Part shown: one piece after another, positions 33,670 through 44,900 of the stretch | Numbering within the stretch: position 1 is the stretch's first letter | Layout of the letters: every line of letters begins with the position of its first letter | Source: Mastigamoeba balamuthi | Lineage: Eukaryota > Evosea > Mastigamoebida > Mastigamoebidae | Length of the DNA: 64,000 bases | NCBI GenBank assembly: GCA_902651635.1 | Contig: CACRSC010000075.1 | Span: 598,244 to 662,243 of the forward strand | Reading direction: 5' to 3' | Notes under the pieces: model-generated | What the model was told of the DNA's origin: nothing | What the model saw: the letters and a program-made list of their open reading frames with translations, nothing else | Databases searched by the model: none | Position numbers and translations under genes: made by a program

Positions 33670-34235
33670 GCCTTCTGGTTGCTTGTTTCGGTGTGTTGCG
33701 TCAGCGGTTCCTCGAGGCTGTTTCGTTGAAAACCGAGTCAACTACACGTTGGATGAAAAATCAATAGAGTAGGATCGGGAAAACGCGGAACAGAATCGTT
33801 CGGATATTGGGGGGAGGGGGGACAAGGCCGGGTTCACCTGAGAATGTACATAGCTCTGCTCTGCTCTGACTGATTGCCACGCAGCTGAATTGATCAAGGT
33901 AGAAAAAAGACAAAGGATCCTTGCAGCTGAGCTCCACCCACGGAGTTACCAAGTGATAGAGGAGTGATAACTGGCATCACGTTGATGATACTACTTGTAC
34001 TGGGCTGTAGCATTGGACAAAGCTCTCAGTAACACCAGTGGGGGATATGCACTCGATATGACCTGAAGCAACAATCATCCATTCTCTCCTCCCGCAAACC
34101 CTGATCTCATGGGTGGGTGGGTGTAGTCACAACAGGAGTTTGACCGTGTGGTGCTGTCCGATTGACCACGTAGATATTTCCGAGATATTTCCGTTTCACG
34201 AATCTTTGCCTGAGGGGCGTTCGGTTCGCACCGCA
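33670..34235. other. Divergent promoter region between U-box/VWA/Hint gene and beta-glucosidase
   Basis: About 565 bp of lower GC content lying between two divergent start codons. No exon is recognised. The GATATTT element at 34172-34190 is nearest the plus-strand gene; a GGATATTG is at about 33807. Confidence 0.55.
34172..34190 (+). promoter_or_regulatory. GATATTT direct repeat upstream of the beta-glucosidase gene
   Basis: AGATATTTC followed by CGAGATATTT, ending 45 nt upstream of the ATG at 34236. It is almost the same as the element at 20308-20326. Confidence 0.45.
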
Positions 34236-35798
34236 ATGTCTCAGCAGCAGCAGCAGCAGCAAGAGCAGGATCGCGCCGACGAGGCGCTGCTGATGTCTGC
34301 GGCGAGCCCTCTGCGGCGCGCGGGCTTCGCGGTGGGCTTCGCGACGAGCGAGTACCAGAGCAGCGGCTCGGAGCGCTGCCCCCTGAGCACCTGGGCCGCC
34401 TTCGAGCGCTCCCGCCTCGGCTGGGGCCCCTTCTCGCGCCCCGCCATCCGCAACGGCGACCGCTCGGGCGCTGCCTGCCGCTTCTGGGACGATTATGCCC
34501 GCGACTTCGCCCTCGCGCGGTCCGCGGGCGCCAACGCGTTCCGCCTGAGCCTCGAGTGGAGCGCTCTGCAGCCCGCCCAGGGCCCCCTCTGCCCCGCGGC
34601 CGTCGCCCACTACCACGCGGTCCTCGCGGAGCTCCGCGGGCGCGGGCTCGGGGCCTGCGCGACGCTGCTGCACTTCACGCTGCCCGCGTGGTTCGCGGAG
34701 CTCGGGGGCTTCGAGCGGGCCGAGAACGCGGGGCTCTTCGCGGACTTCTGCGCGCGCGCCTACGACGAGTTCGCGGGCGAGGTCGCCCTCTGGTGCACCG
34801 TCAACGAGCCCGGCGTGGCCGCGCTCTGCGGGTACGTGCTGGGGCTGCACTGGCCCGGGCGGCTCCTGCGGTGGGGCGCAGCCCGCGAGGTCGCGGAGAA
34901 CATGGTCCGCGGGCACCGCGAGGCCTACGCGGCCATCAAGGCGGCGGCCGCGGCCAGGGGGCTGAGCGCGCGCGTGGGCGTCGTGCACAACGCGCTGGCG
35001 TTCGAGGCCACGCTGCCCTGCACGCCGGCGGCGGCCCTCTGCGCGGCCCTCACGCGCCTCGCGCACACGGGCGTCGTCGAGGCCCTCGGCGGCCCGCAGG
35101 GCATCCGCGAGTGCAACGACTTCTTCGGCCTCAACTTCTACTCGCGCGGTGCGACTAGCGGCAGCGAATTGGCGGATTCAATTGAATTGGGCTGACGTTT
35201 GGCGGGCTTCTCTTTTTATGCTCTGGCAGCGCTGCTCAACGGGCTGGCGCTGTTCCCGACGGCGCTGGCGGGGGAGACGATGACGGAGATGGGGTGGGCG
35301 ACGTGCCCAGCGGCGTTTGAGCGGGCGCTGCGCGAGGCGTGCTCCTACGGCGTGCCCGTCTACGTGACCGAGAACGGCGTGCCCAGCGACCCCAAGGCAA
35401 CAAACAGCACAGCCACAGCACACAGCCGCAGCCACAGCTGACGAGGGAGGGGCGTTGGGGCGCAGGGGGAGAGGCAGGTGCCGTTCCTGCGGGGGTACCT
35501 GGCGGTGCTGGCGCGGTGCATGGGCGAGGGCTGCGACGTGCGGGGGTACTTCTGGTGGACGCTGCTCGACAACTTCGAGTGGGACCGCGGCTGGGGGCCC
35601 AAGTTCGGCCTCTACGCCTACGACCACACCACGGGCGCCGTCTCCAAGCGCCCCGGCGTCGACTACTTCGCCAGGGTCTTCGCCAAGGCCCCCGAGGGCC
35701 AGCAGGAGCAGCAGGCTCAGCAAGAGCAGCAGGAGCAGCCCCAGCAGGCCGCAGAGGCCCAGGCCCCCGTTCCTCCCTGCGCAATCAGACCAATGTGA
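34236..35798 (+). CDS. Glycoside hydrolase family 1 beta-glucosidase
   Basis: Three exons, about 470 residues, close to the usual GH1 length. Exon 1 (34236 to about 35146) has FAVGFATSEYQSSGS, RLSLEWSALQP, LLHFTLPAWF, the acid/base motif CTVNEPG and FFGLNFYSR. Exon 2 (about 35231-35394) has the nucleophile motif VYVTENGVPSDPK. Exon 3 (about 35462-35798) has GYFWWTLLDNFEWDRGWGPKFGL, split here only by function, and RPGVDYFARVF. Both catalytic Glu residues are present, so it should hydrolyse beta-glucosides or related glycosides. There is no signal peptide: the N-terminus is MSQQQQQQQEQ, so it is probably cytosolic. The segment between LNFYSR and the nucleophile is shorter than usual for the family. 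The C-terminus is a Gln/Glu-rich tail. The stop codon lies 3 nt from a tRNA gene. Confidence 0.9.
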
Positions 35799-35801
35799 AA
35801 G

Positions 35802-35871
35802 CCTGCCTAGTTTAGCGGCAGAATAACTGATTGTGGCTCAGTTGACCCTGGTTCGACTCCAGGGGCAGGCA
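35802..35871 (+). tRNA. tRNA-His (GTG anticodon)
   Basis: A cloverleaf folds by eye. The acceptor GCCTGCC pairs with GGCAGGC. The anticodon stem ACTGA/TCAGT encloses TTGTGGC with anticodon GTG. The T-arm is CCTGG-TTCGACT-CCAGG, and the discriminator is A. A TTTTT run at 35873 fits pol III termination. The mature tRNA would need the usual G-1 addition. It lies 3 nt after the beta-glucosidase stop codon. Confidence 0.92.
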
Positions 35872-36072
35872 GTTTTTCGCCCATTTTTCGCAACCGCAAC
35901 CCACACCACCACACCGACGACACCGACGGAGACCCGGGCGACACGTGGCGTGTGGATCATCGGAATCCTGGGCAGCGACAGCAGCGAATTCGTTGTAGCT
36001 TTGTTGGTGGCTGCTGTTGCCGTTAGCCCTTCGGCCCCTCCGCGTTGCTCTGTTGAATTTCCGCAGTGCAGT

Positions 36073-37426
36073 ATGGGCGCCACGACGAGCACAGAGCAGC
36101 ACTGCTACTGCTGCCCCACCACCGCACACACACACTCGCTGGGCGACAGCAGCCCCGCGGTGGCGCGGGCCCTGCTGGCGGCGCAGCGCGACCTGCAGGG
36201 CGCGGTGGAGCGGGCGGTGCGGGAGGCGCAGCGCGAGGCCGAGGAGCGCGAGCAGCGGGCCCGCGAGCGCTGGCAGCGGGAGCAGCAGCGCGCCTGGCAG
36301 CAGCACTGGCAGCTCCTCCAGCAGCAGCTCCAGGCCCTGGGCCGCGGGACCACCCAGCAGCAGCAGCAGCAGCAGCAGCAGAGGGAGGCGGTGTGCTCGG
36401 TGTGCTACGAGGCGTTTGCGAGCAGCGGGGAGCGCTGCCCCTACGTCCTCGCCTGCGGCCACTCGTTCTGCCTCGCCTGCCTCCACGGCCTCGCAGCCTC
36501 TGCGGCCCCACCTGCCGCCTNNNNNNNNNNNNNNNNNNNNNNNNNNNNNNNNNNNNNNNNNNNNNNNNNNNNNNNNNNNNNNNNNNNNNNNNNNNNNNNN
36601 NNNNNNNNNNNNNNNNNNNNNNNNNNNNNNNNNNNNNNNNNNNNNNNNNNNNNNNNNNNNNNNNNNNNNNNNNNNNNNNNNNNNNNNNNNNNNNNNNNNN
36701 NNNNNNNNNNNNNNNNNNNNNNNNNNNNNNNNNNNNNNNNNNNNNNNNNNNNNNNNNNNNNNNNNNNNNNNNNNNNNNNNNNNNNNNNNNNNNNNNNNNN
36801 NNNNNNNNNNNNNNNNNNNNNNNNNNNNNNNNNNNNNNNNNNNNNNNNNNNNNNNNNNNNNNNNNNNNNNNNNNNNNNNNNNNNNNNNNNNNCGCAGGAG
36901 ACGTCCTCTGAGCCCCCGTAAGAACTACCAGCTCGCCGAGATGCTCGCCCCGACGTCGCCGCTGCTGCCGCCCGCCAAGGTCCCCGGGGACGCCGGGGCT
37001 CTGCTGCCGCCCCTGGGGGCCTCTGCGTGGGGCAAGACGGAGCAGGAGGAGGAGCAGCAGACGGAGCAGGAGGAGAACGTGGAGCAGCAGCAGCAACAGG
37101 AACAACAGGAGCAGCAGCAGCACGAGGACGAGGGCGACGCCCGGGGGACGACGCTGCTCGTGGGGAACCTGCCCGAGGCGGTGGCCGACGAGGCGGGGCT
37201 GCGGAGCGTGGTGGGCGCCGAGGACATCGCGCCGGCAGAGGCGCGGCTGGTGCGCAGCAGCGGCAGCGGCAGCGGCAGGACGGGGGACGCGGGGCTCGCT
37301 GGGCTCGTGGGGCTCGTGCGCTACCGGACGCACGAGGAGGCCTGGGCCGTCTACTGCGCCGTCCGCGGCACCCGCCTCGAGGGCTGCGACGTCTCTGTCC
37401 GCTTCGCCAGGGCCGCTGCCCTCTGA
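36073..37426 (+). CDS. RING-finger protein with C-terminal RRM-like domain (interrupted by an assembly gap)
   Basis: The ATG at 36073 opens a protein with an Arg/Glu/Gln coiled coil (REAQREAEEREQRARERW), polyGln and the first half of a RING finger (VCSVCYEAFASSGERC, ACGHSFCLACLHGL). The gap at 36521-36892 removes the middle. Sequence resumes with RRPLSPRKNYQLAEML, which looks like the segment that follows the last CPxC pair of a RING. It continues through an acidic Gln-rich linker to an RRM-like domain (TTLLVGNLPEAVADEAGL, GLVRYRTHEEAWAVY, CDVSVRFARAAAL). RNP1 is degenerate. Reading frames on the two sides of the gap differ if the gap is taken at face value, so its length is wrong or it hides an intron. 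A ubiquitin ligase that binds RNA is a possible inference. Confidence 0.65.
36521..36892. other. Assembly gap (372 N)
   Basis: A run of 372 undetermined bases inside the RING-finger gene. The preceding sequence is CAG-repeat and GC-rich, a likely cause. Its true length is unknown. Confidence 1.
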
Positions 37427-37746
37427 GTGCGCTTTGTACGATTGAATCGCTGTGAATACAATTGCTCTCGTTTTGTTCTCGGGAGATTTCTAGCAATCGA
37501 ATACAAGTGATCCGGTAGATATTGAGCAGATAATTCAGAATTCAGAATTGTTACTGCTGCCCTCCGCGGCACCCGCCTCGCGGGCTGTGCCGTCTCTGTC
37601 CGCTTCGCCAGGGCCCCCGACCGCCTCTGTACTGCTGGACTGATTAACTGTGAATGCAATTGCTCTCGTTTTGTTCTGGGAGATTTATAACAATCGAATA
37701 CAAGTGACACGGGAGATATTGCGCAGATTATTCAGAACTGTTACTG
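37361..37746 (+). repeat. Tandem duplication (~190 bp) of the 3' end of the RING/RRM gene and its flank
   Basis: 37361-37556 (last codons of the RING/RRM gene plus about 130 bp of flank) is repeated as 37557-37746 with substitutions and small indels. Shared segments include CTCTGTCCGCTTCGCCAGGG, AATTGCTCTCGTTTTGTTCT and CAATCGAATACAAGTGA; both copies end TTACTG. The second copy is non-coding and forms the upstream region of the AbrB-like gene. Confidence 0.9.
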
Positions 37747-37780
37747 AGAACCCGCTGTGTCAGCAGCAGCGCTCGCCGCA

Positions 37781-38254
37781 ATGCCGCAGCTGCGCAAGGG
37801 CGGCAAGCACGTGTACGGGTGGTCGGCGGTGAGCCCCGCGGGCGCCGTGGTGCTGCCGCCGGGCGCCCTGCGCGAGTACGGCATCGCCCCCGGCGACCGC
37901 GTGCTGCTGCTCTCGGGCAGCCGCTCGTCCCGGGGCTTCCGCGTCTCCACGGGCCCCCTGCTCGCCGGCACCGTCTTCGAGCGCCAGCTGGCCCTCTGCC
38001 CCGAGGTCCCCGCCGGCACCGCGCCCGAGGGTGTCGCGGTGCGGGCCACGCGGACGCTCGTCTGCTGCTGGGCCGCTGTGGGCCCCGACGGGTCCGTGCG
38101 CCTCAGCCCGCAGACGCTCGCGGCCTTCGGGTGCAGGGCCGGCGGGCGGCTGCTCGCCATACGCGGCAGCAACGTGGCCTTCGTCATGGCTGCACAGGGC
38201 CCCCTGGTGCGCGTCGCTGAGGTCTACGAGGGCACCCTGAGGACGTTCGAATAA
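37781..38254 (+). CDS. AbrB/SpoVT-like protein with two tandem domains
   Basis: An intronless 157-residue protein from the ATG at 37781 (MPQLRKGGKHVYGWS). The N-terminal half (HVYGWSAVSPAGAVVLPPG, EYGIAPGDRVLLLSGS) matches the swapped-hairpin AbrB/MazE/SpoVT pattern: a short beta-strand, DG/AG turn, PxxA, GxxPGDxV. The C-terminal half repeats it (LVCCWAAVGPDGSVRLSPQ, FGCRAGGRLLAIRGSNVAF), so the protein looks like an internal duplication forming a pseudo-dimer. In prokaryotes this fold binds DNA, often as a transition-state regulator or antitoxin. Such proteins are unusual in eukaryotes, and transfer from bacteria is plausible. GC content matches the neighbourhood, so any transfer is old. No toxin partner is seen beside it. 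Confidence 0.65.
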   Translation: MPQLRKGGKHVYGWSAVSPAGAVVLPPGALREYGIAPGDRVLLLSGSRSSRGFRVSTGPLLAGTVFERQLALCPEVPAGTAPEGVAVRATRTLVCCWAAVGPDGSVRLSPQTLAAFGCRAGGRLLAIRGSNVAFVMAAQGPLVRVAEVYEGTLRTFE

Positions 38255-38279
38255 AGGGGTGAGAAGGAGCAACAAAAAT

Positions 38280-38350
38280 TGCACTGGCCGGGACTCGAAC
38301 CCGGATCGCCCGCGTGGCAGGCGAGCATTCTACCCTTAGACCACCAGTGC
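38280..38350 (-). tRNA. tRNA-Gly (GCC anticodon)
   Basis: Reading the minus strand, the acceptor GCACTGG pairs with CCAGTGC. The D-arm region is GTCTAAGGGTAGAAT. The anticodon stem CTCGC/GCGGG encloses CTGCCAC (anticodon GCC). The T-arm is CCGGGTTCGAGTCCCGG, and the discriminator A is at 38280. No intron. Confidence 0.95.
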
Positions 38351-38972
38351 TATCTACATTATCTTGTAAACCAGGTTATAAATAGTGCACCTTCTGAGTT
38401 CCCGGGCTTTTTGTCATGAAGAGGACTGCCGCAGTGGTGCAAGCACACGGACAAGATGCTGGCACATACCTCTTACACCGCATGGTCGTTGGCCAAAGCA
38501 GTTCTGTACGTTTTGAGAGCACCTCTTCCTTCGTATTTTGTACAGACTCTCTTTCTCTCCATGTTCTGTCTCCCGTATGCCAGACAGCATAAGCCTGAAA
38601 TATCACAGAACCATTGCATTCCAGCTACATGATCATTCGATTGTGATCATCATATAACTCACTTGCTGGGCCTTTCCAGATGTAAGGCTGTTGTTACATG
38701 TGAAAGAGAAAATGTATGAAAATGATGACACCGTAACAAAAACAAACAGTGTGCTTGTTTCAGCGTTGGTACATGCAATTGCGTGGTGGCTTCGTATCGT
38801 TGAATGTGTGTATCGTGGCTGGCGACGTAAGATGCGGGTGCTCTCCGTACGATTGGGGGTGGTTGGGTGAGTGTTCTACAAGGCGGTGTGGCCGTGTGCC
38901 ACAACCCCCTGGTCTATCAAGTGGCTCTCTGTTTCTGCGCGTGCGTCCCCGCTGCTGCCGGGCACCGCGCCC
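38351..38972. other. Intergenic region downstream of the adenylate cyclase gene
   Basis: About 620 bp, clearly more AT-rich than the surroundings, without a credible exon. It probably holds tRNA-Gly upstream sequence and the 3' flank of the cyclase gene. Confidence 0.5.
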
Positions 38973-41900
38973 TCAGATCATCTTGAGCGAAGTACCAGGC
39001 CTCGTGCCCGGGCGCAGGAACGGCGACGTGGGGACCACCGAGCACGACGGGGGCGGCAGGCTGGCGGCCATCAGCGGCGTGCTGTGCGCGGGGTCGATGA
39101 GCTCCGTCAGGTTCATCGTCGAGTCGATCGACCGCTCGCCCTTGGCCTTTGCGTACTCGATCGACGTCGACGCCTTGGCGTTGACCGGCATCGGCATCAT
39201 CACCGGCGCCCCCTCCTGCTGCTGCTCGCTCGCCGGCGCCTGCGTTGCCTCCTTGGCCTCCTCCGCGTCGCACTGTTGCTGCTGCTGCTGCTGTAGCTGT
39301 TGCAGCTGCTGGGCGTCGGCGACGACGACGTCGCGCACAGAGGTCGCGGGGGACTGGGGCTTCTTGTCGCCCATGCCGCTCGAGAGGCCGCCGCCAAACG
39401 CGCCCGAGCCGAGGAAGCCGCGCTTCTTGAGGCGGGCGTTGCGCATCGAGGCCGAGAGGGAGGGCGCCGGGGGCTCTGCGGCGCCCCAGAGCGTCGTGGG
39501 GTCGAACAGGTAGCAGTCGACGTTGCCGCGGCCCTTGACGTCGACCTTGCCCCGGGGCTCGAACTGGTACCCCCTGTCCTTGAGCTTCTCGTACGTGCTG
39601 TCGCTCACCTGGATCCTGTTGGGGAACCCGCTGCTCTCCATTCTCGCTGGAGAGATGCCCCGTGAGTCGCGAGACTCGGGAAGGGGGGATAGTCCATTTT
39701 GAAAAAAGGAGCAACGGGCATCCGGCATGAACAATACTGCGCTTTCAATGGGAAAAACGCTCGCATTTGATAGGTCACGTGGCATAAAGCACAACCCAGC
39801 TTGCACCAGCTCGGGGCGAACAAGCATTTGGTTTCAAATTGTGGGTGACCGGAAATTCAGAACATTGAACCCCAATTGTGGGTGACCGGAAATTCAGAAC
39901 ATTGAACCCCAGTTTGCAAACAAGTCCCGAGAAACCATAAATGACAGCGGGGGCGAGTTGTTGGCTGCGCACATGCGACGTTGACGCTGTCGCCCCAGAG
40001 GTCGTAGGCGATCTTGTGGAGGCCGAGGACGCCGGCGACGACCCTGCCGGTGTTGACGCCGATGCGGAGGCTGATGCTGTTCTTGTGGTCGCGGTTGTAG
40101 CAGGCCAGCGTCTCGAGCATCGTGATGGCGAACTCCATCATGACCTCTGCGTGCTCGGGGAACGGGATGGGCACGCCCGTGGCGGCCATGTAGCAGTCGC
40201 CGATGGTCTTGATCTTCTCGACGCCGAGCTCCATGGCGTAGCGGTCCCACTCGCTGACGAGCGTGTTGAGGATCAGCACGAGCTCCTCGGGGTCCAGCGT
40301 GCTCGACATCTGCGTGAACCCCACAATGTCGGCGAAGAGGATCGTCACCTCCTCGTACGACTGCGCGATGACGTTGCCCTTGCCCCGCTGCGCCGTGCTC
40401 GAGAGCTGCTTGACCAGCGCCCGCGGCAGGATGTTGCAGAGCAGCGCCTCGGCGCGGCGCTGCTGGTGCAGGATCGCCTGCTCGTGCTCCTTGATGGCGC
40501 TGATGTCGCGGATGAAGAGCGCGTGCGTCGTCTTGGTGCGCACCGTCGAGCGGCTGACGCTCAGCAGCGACGTGAACTCCTTGCCGTCGCGCGTGCGCAG
40601 GACGACCTCCTGCGACGCTATCTTCTTCTCGGCCCCGGCGCCGTGCTCGTGGCCCGCGCGGAAGATCTTGGCCACCACGCGCTGGTTGCTGCCCAGGTCC
40701 TCTGGCAGGATCATCGACACGTTCCGCCCCAGCGCGTCCTCTGCCGCGTACCTGCGGGCAGAACGAGACGAGTCAGTGAAAGTACCCGAATAAACCAACT
40801 GAACAGCGTCGAAAGCGCATGCCAGTGGAGCTTCTGGAGCTCTTATTGCTGCGACACCGTGTCGCAGTACAACGGTTGATTGGTTTATTGATGAATTGAT
40901 GAATTGTTTAATTTTTGTCTCAAAATCGATTGATCCGCAACACAGAGAAAAATGAAGAAGGTTGTTGGCGCACCCGGTGATGCGCTCGGCGGCGGGGTTG
41001 AAGATCTCGATGACGCCGTGGGCGCCACAGACGACGACTGCGTCCTCGCAGGCGTCGAGAATGTTCTTAGTCTGCTGCTCCTGGGCCTTGCTGTTGTCGC
41101 TGTGCGCCGACGACACGTTGCTGCCCGACTCGATAAAGTCCTTGACCGTCGCGACGCTGTCGAGCACGCTGGGCGGCACGAAGAGCAGCATCTTGAACAG
41201 CCGCTCGATCTCTGTCGAGAGCTTGGCGACGCCGATGCGCAGGAAGATGTAGAGCGCGATGGTCAGCGGCACCGAGACGCCCAGCACGATGCGGATGGCC
41301 GAGGCCGCCTTGCCCTGGTCGGCGACGGCGACGAGGTACATCGCGCTGATGCCGTCGAGCAGCCACGCCGACGTCTGTATCTGCAGACTCAGCGCCTGCT
41401 GGTAGTGCGCGTTGCCCAGCGTCGCCAGCGCCTGCGGGGCGGCGACAAAGTACTTGACCTCGTCGACGAAGCGGCGCAGCAGGATGCCCAGGCCCGCGCA
41501 GTCGGTCAGGTTGAGCTCCGCGGGGCAGGGCCGCGTGTACCAGAGGTCGTAGAGGCTCTTGTCCTTCTTGATGTACGAGTAGATGCCCTCGGTCGCGTTG
41601 CCGTACTTGAGGTCGGCGTCGAGCTTGTCGAACTGCGCGAGCAGCGACTGCGTCAGCGCCAGGCGGCCCGTGTAGTTGCCCGTCGTGGGGTCGTCGACGG
41701 CGAGCTCCTGCGTCCAGAAGCGCATGGCGCCGACGAGGTTCCTGCGCGTGCCCGCGGCGTTGAGGATGATGCCGATGCTCGAGTACGACTGCGTGAAGCT
41801 CAGGATGACGCCGAAGATGGCCGCCACGAGGCCGAACAGCACCAGCACGGCCGCCGTCAGCTCGACCTGGACGAGCGCGGGCGTCGAGAGGCTGCTCCTG

Positions 41901-44900
41901 CGGACGACCGCCTGCATGGCGTCGTGGTCCTTGTCGCTGGCCAGCCGCTCGACGATGTTGAGCATCGCGCTCTTGGGTATGTCGTAGAAGAGCCGCGTGG
42001 CCGAGACGCGCTCGGCGTGGATGCTGCGCAGGGCCAGCAGCCAGATGAGGCCCACCGTCACGACGCACGCGCCGAAGCTCAGCGGCAGCACGATGTAGAG
42101 TATGCGGTCGGCCACGCGCGAGTCGTCCTCGACCAGCACGGCGAAGAGGTTCCCGAGGTCCTGCAGCGTCGCCAGCACGCTGTACGGCCCGTTGTCGATG
42201 AACGCGCGGAACACGGGGTCCGTGCGCGTGGCGCTGTAGTTGGCCGTCTGGTAGGTCGCGGGGTTGCAGTACTGGTAGAGGTTGTTGACCACCGTGTAGG
42301 CGCCGTCCCAGAGCGGGTAGTAGTACGTGTCGTACGTGCCGTTGGCGTAGACGTCGCTCTGCACGCCCGGGATGTAGAAGCGGATCGCGTTGCGCGGCTG
42401 GGCCCAGAGCGCCGCGATGGCCGGCGAGACAGAGGCCATCTGGAACATGTCGTCAAACGCCGTCTCGACGCTGCGCGTCTTGCTGACGACCGTCGAGCAG
42501 CGGTCCGACAGCGCGCCCGCCGCCGCCAGCGTCTCCGCCTCCATCCGCCGCGCGTAGTACATCGACGTGTACAGGTCCTGCCTGCACCCAATGGACCTGC
42601 GGTGCGGTGGTGACCCCGGGGTGAGTATTCCCACTGTCCCACTCCCTGCAAGCGCGCGAGGGGTAGAGTCCACCCACACACGCAGCTAACGGGGCTCCCT
42701 CGAGAGCTGCAGTCCTCACATACAGCTCAGGGGTTCTCCGAGGAGTTGAGCTAATTAACTGGAGAAAAGCCCTCGGGACAATTGAAATTGCACAAAACAC
42801 AGCAACAGAAACAAACAAAGGGGCGGGCCACACTGCACGGAGGAGGGAAGAGATGAGGGGAAGGGAGGGGCAGCAGCCGGACTTGTTCATCATGCTGATG
42901 TGGCTCATGAAGATGTTGAGCTGGCTGGTGGACGTGGCGTACTCGATGATGATGCAGGCCTGCAGCAGCACGAGCCCCGCGACGATGCCCACGTGCAGCC
43001 TATCGATGGCCGACGACTTGGCGCTCTCGAGCCTGCGCTTGATCGACCGGAACTGCGCCAGCTCGTCGCTGCCCGCCGCCGACGCCGAGCTCATGATGCT
43101 CGACGTGAACGACTTGGAGTCGCTGTTGTCGGCGTCGCTGCGCGTGCGCCCCGCCCCGTCGTCGTCGTGCGGGCCGTTGACTGCCGCGCGCGTCTGCGCG
43201 AGGGTGCCCTCGCCGAAGCGCACGCCGCGGGCCGCGAGGTCGCCCGAGCTGCTCTCGCGCTCGCGGTTCTTGGCGCGGTTGCGCTCGACGGCCTTGGCCT
43301 GCTTGGCCGCCGCCTCCTCCTCGCACTGGTCCGCCAGGATGTACGCCTGGTTCGCAGCCTCCTTGTCGTTGCGCAGCTCCCCCATGAACCTCGCGTACGC
43401 CCTCAGTATCCTGCAGGAGCGGAGGAGGGTAAGCGATCGCCACTGCATTGCTCTCCCGCTCCAGTTCAATTGAAACAGCTCAAAGAAGGGAACGTGGCCT
43501 GGCGGGCTCAGAACCCGCGCACAATAGAACCGTGGAAACAGAGGAGGGTGAGCCCCACCCACACACTACAGAAGAGCGCGGCCCTGTAGCCCACACAATT
43601 CGATTGAAATGGAATGCAGAACAAAATGTCCCGGAGACTTCGGGCGGAGAGAGAACGCGTAGCAGTCTGGAATAGGATAGAGTGGGGGGAGCAGGGAGAC
43701 GTGCTTGAAGCTGGTGGGGTACTTGCGGAGGAGGTTGGTGAGGATGTCAAAGGCCTTCTTGTCGTGCTCGTCGACGACCGTGACAATCTTGAGCAGCGCG
43801 GCCGCGTCGGTGTTCTCGCGCGTGCGCACGAGCTCCTGCCAGAACTTGGCCGCGTTGGCCTTGGCGAGCCTGTGGTGCCGCTCGACGGCCTCGAGCTGCA
43901 CGTCGACGTCGCGCTTGCCGCTCTCGTCCTGCATGCAGTCGTGCGCGTGCTGTATGAAGCAGCTCGTCAGGTAGCGCATGTCGAACATCGTGTCGAGCCG
44001 CTTGGCCGTCCGCGAGTGCACGATCGTCCCGCGCGGGTCGTTCTGCAGCTCGATCAGCAGCACGCCGTGCAGCAGGTGCACAAACGGCGACTCGGGGAAC
44101 TGCTCCTTGGCCTTGGTCGCGATGCGCACGGCCGTCGCGGCCACCGAGGGGTCCAGCTCGCCCCCGCGCTGGTTGTAACACCTGCGCAGCGTCAGGTCCA
44201 CCTGGAACGGGTACGCCAGCGGCGGCAGCTCCGCCATGAACTTGCGCCTGTACGAGCGCATGCGCATCATCGTCGCCACGCACGCCGTGGCGCCCGCGGG
44301 TACGAGGCCCGCGAGGCAGAGCGCAAAGGGCACGACCGTCGAGTGCGCCTCGAGCCCCGCGGCCACGACGGCGATGACGGCGGCCCACGTGGCGGCCGCG
44401 AACACCGACACGTAGACGAGGTTCCAGTAGTACTTGTAGAACGGCATGAACACGCCGTCTGTCCGGGGGCGGGCAAGTCAGCGTCTCGTTGGCGTGCGTG
44501 TGCTGTGCAGCCCAATTGCAGTGATTACGGGAGGGGATAGACAACGCTCCCCAGGGCTTAGGATCGCCCTAGCAGGCACACAGAGGCAATTGGCGATGCG
44601 CGGGAGCGCTGTGCATAGACGGGGAGAACCGCACAGATGATGGTCATGGCGCCGAGCAGCAGGGCGATGACGATGCAGTGCACGAGCGTCCGCGTGGTCT
44701 CGAGCGCGTCGAGGCCCACCAGCGCCGCCTTGGCCGCCCACAGCACCATCGACACCCTCGCCGTCGACTGCGCAAACGCGCTCTTGGCCGGTATGACGTC
44801 CACGTGGCTGGCGAGCGCAACGTCAGTCCGGTCTGCGAGCTGAGCTGGTGGGCTCTGGCGCGTACAAGAGCGAGTCGTGGGCGGAGACGGCGCCGACCAG

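Noticed and set aside
34107-35066. Minus-strand frame opposite the beta-glucosidase
   Set aside because: Shadow of high-GC codons; GH1 catalytic motifs are on the plus strand.
37781-38254. A toxin-antitoxin pair for the AbrB-like protein
   Set aside because: No neighbouring small toxin-like gene is present; flanks are a tRNA and a duplicated 3' end.
40952-42613. Long plus-strand open frame opposite the adenylate cyclase gene
   Set aside because: Arg/Glu/Asp-rich shadow of GC-rich codons; the minus strand carries recognisable PAS, loop and cyclase sequence.
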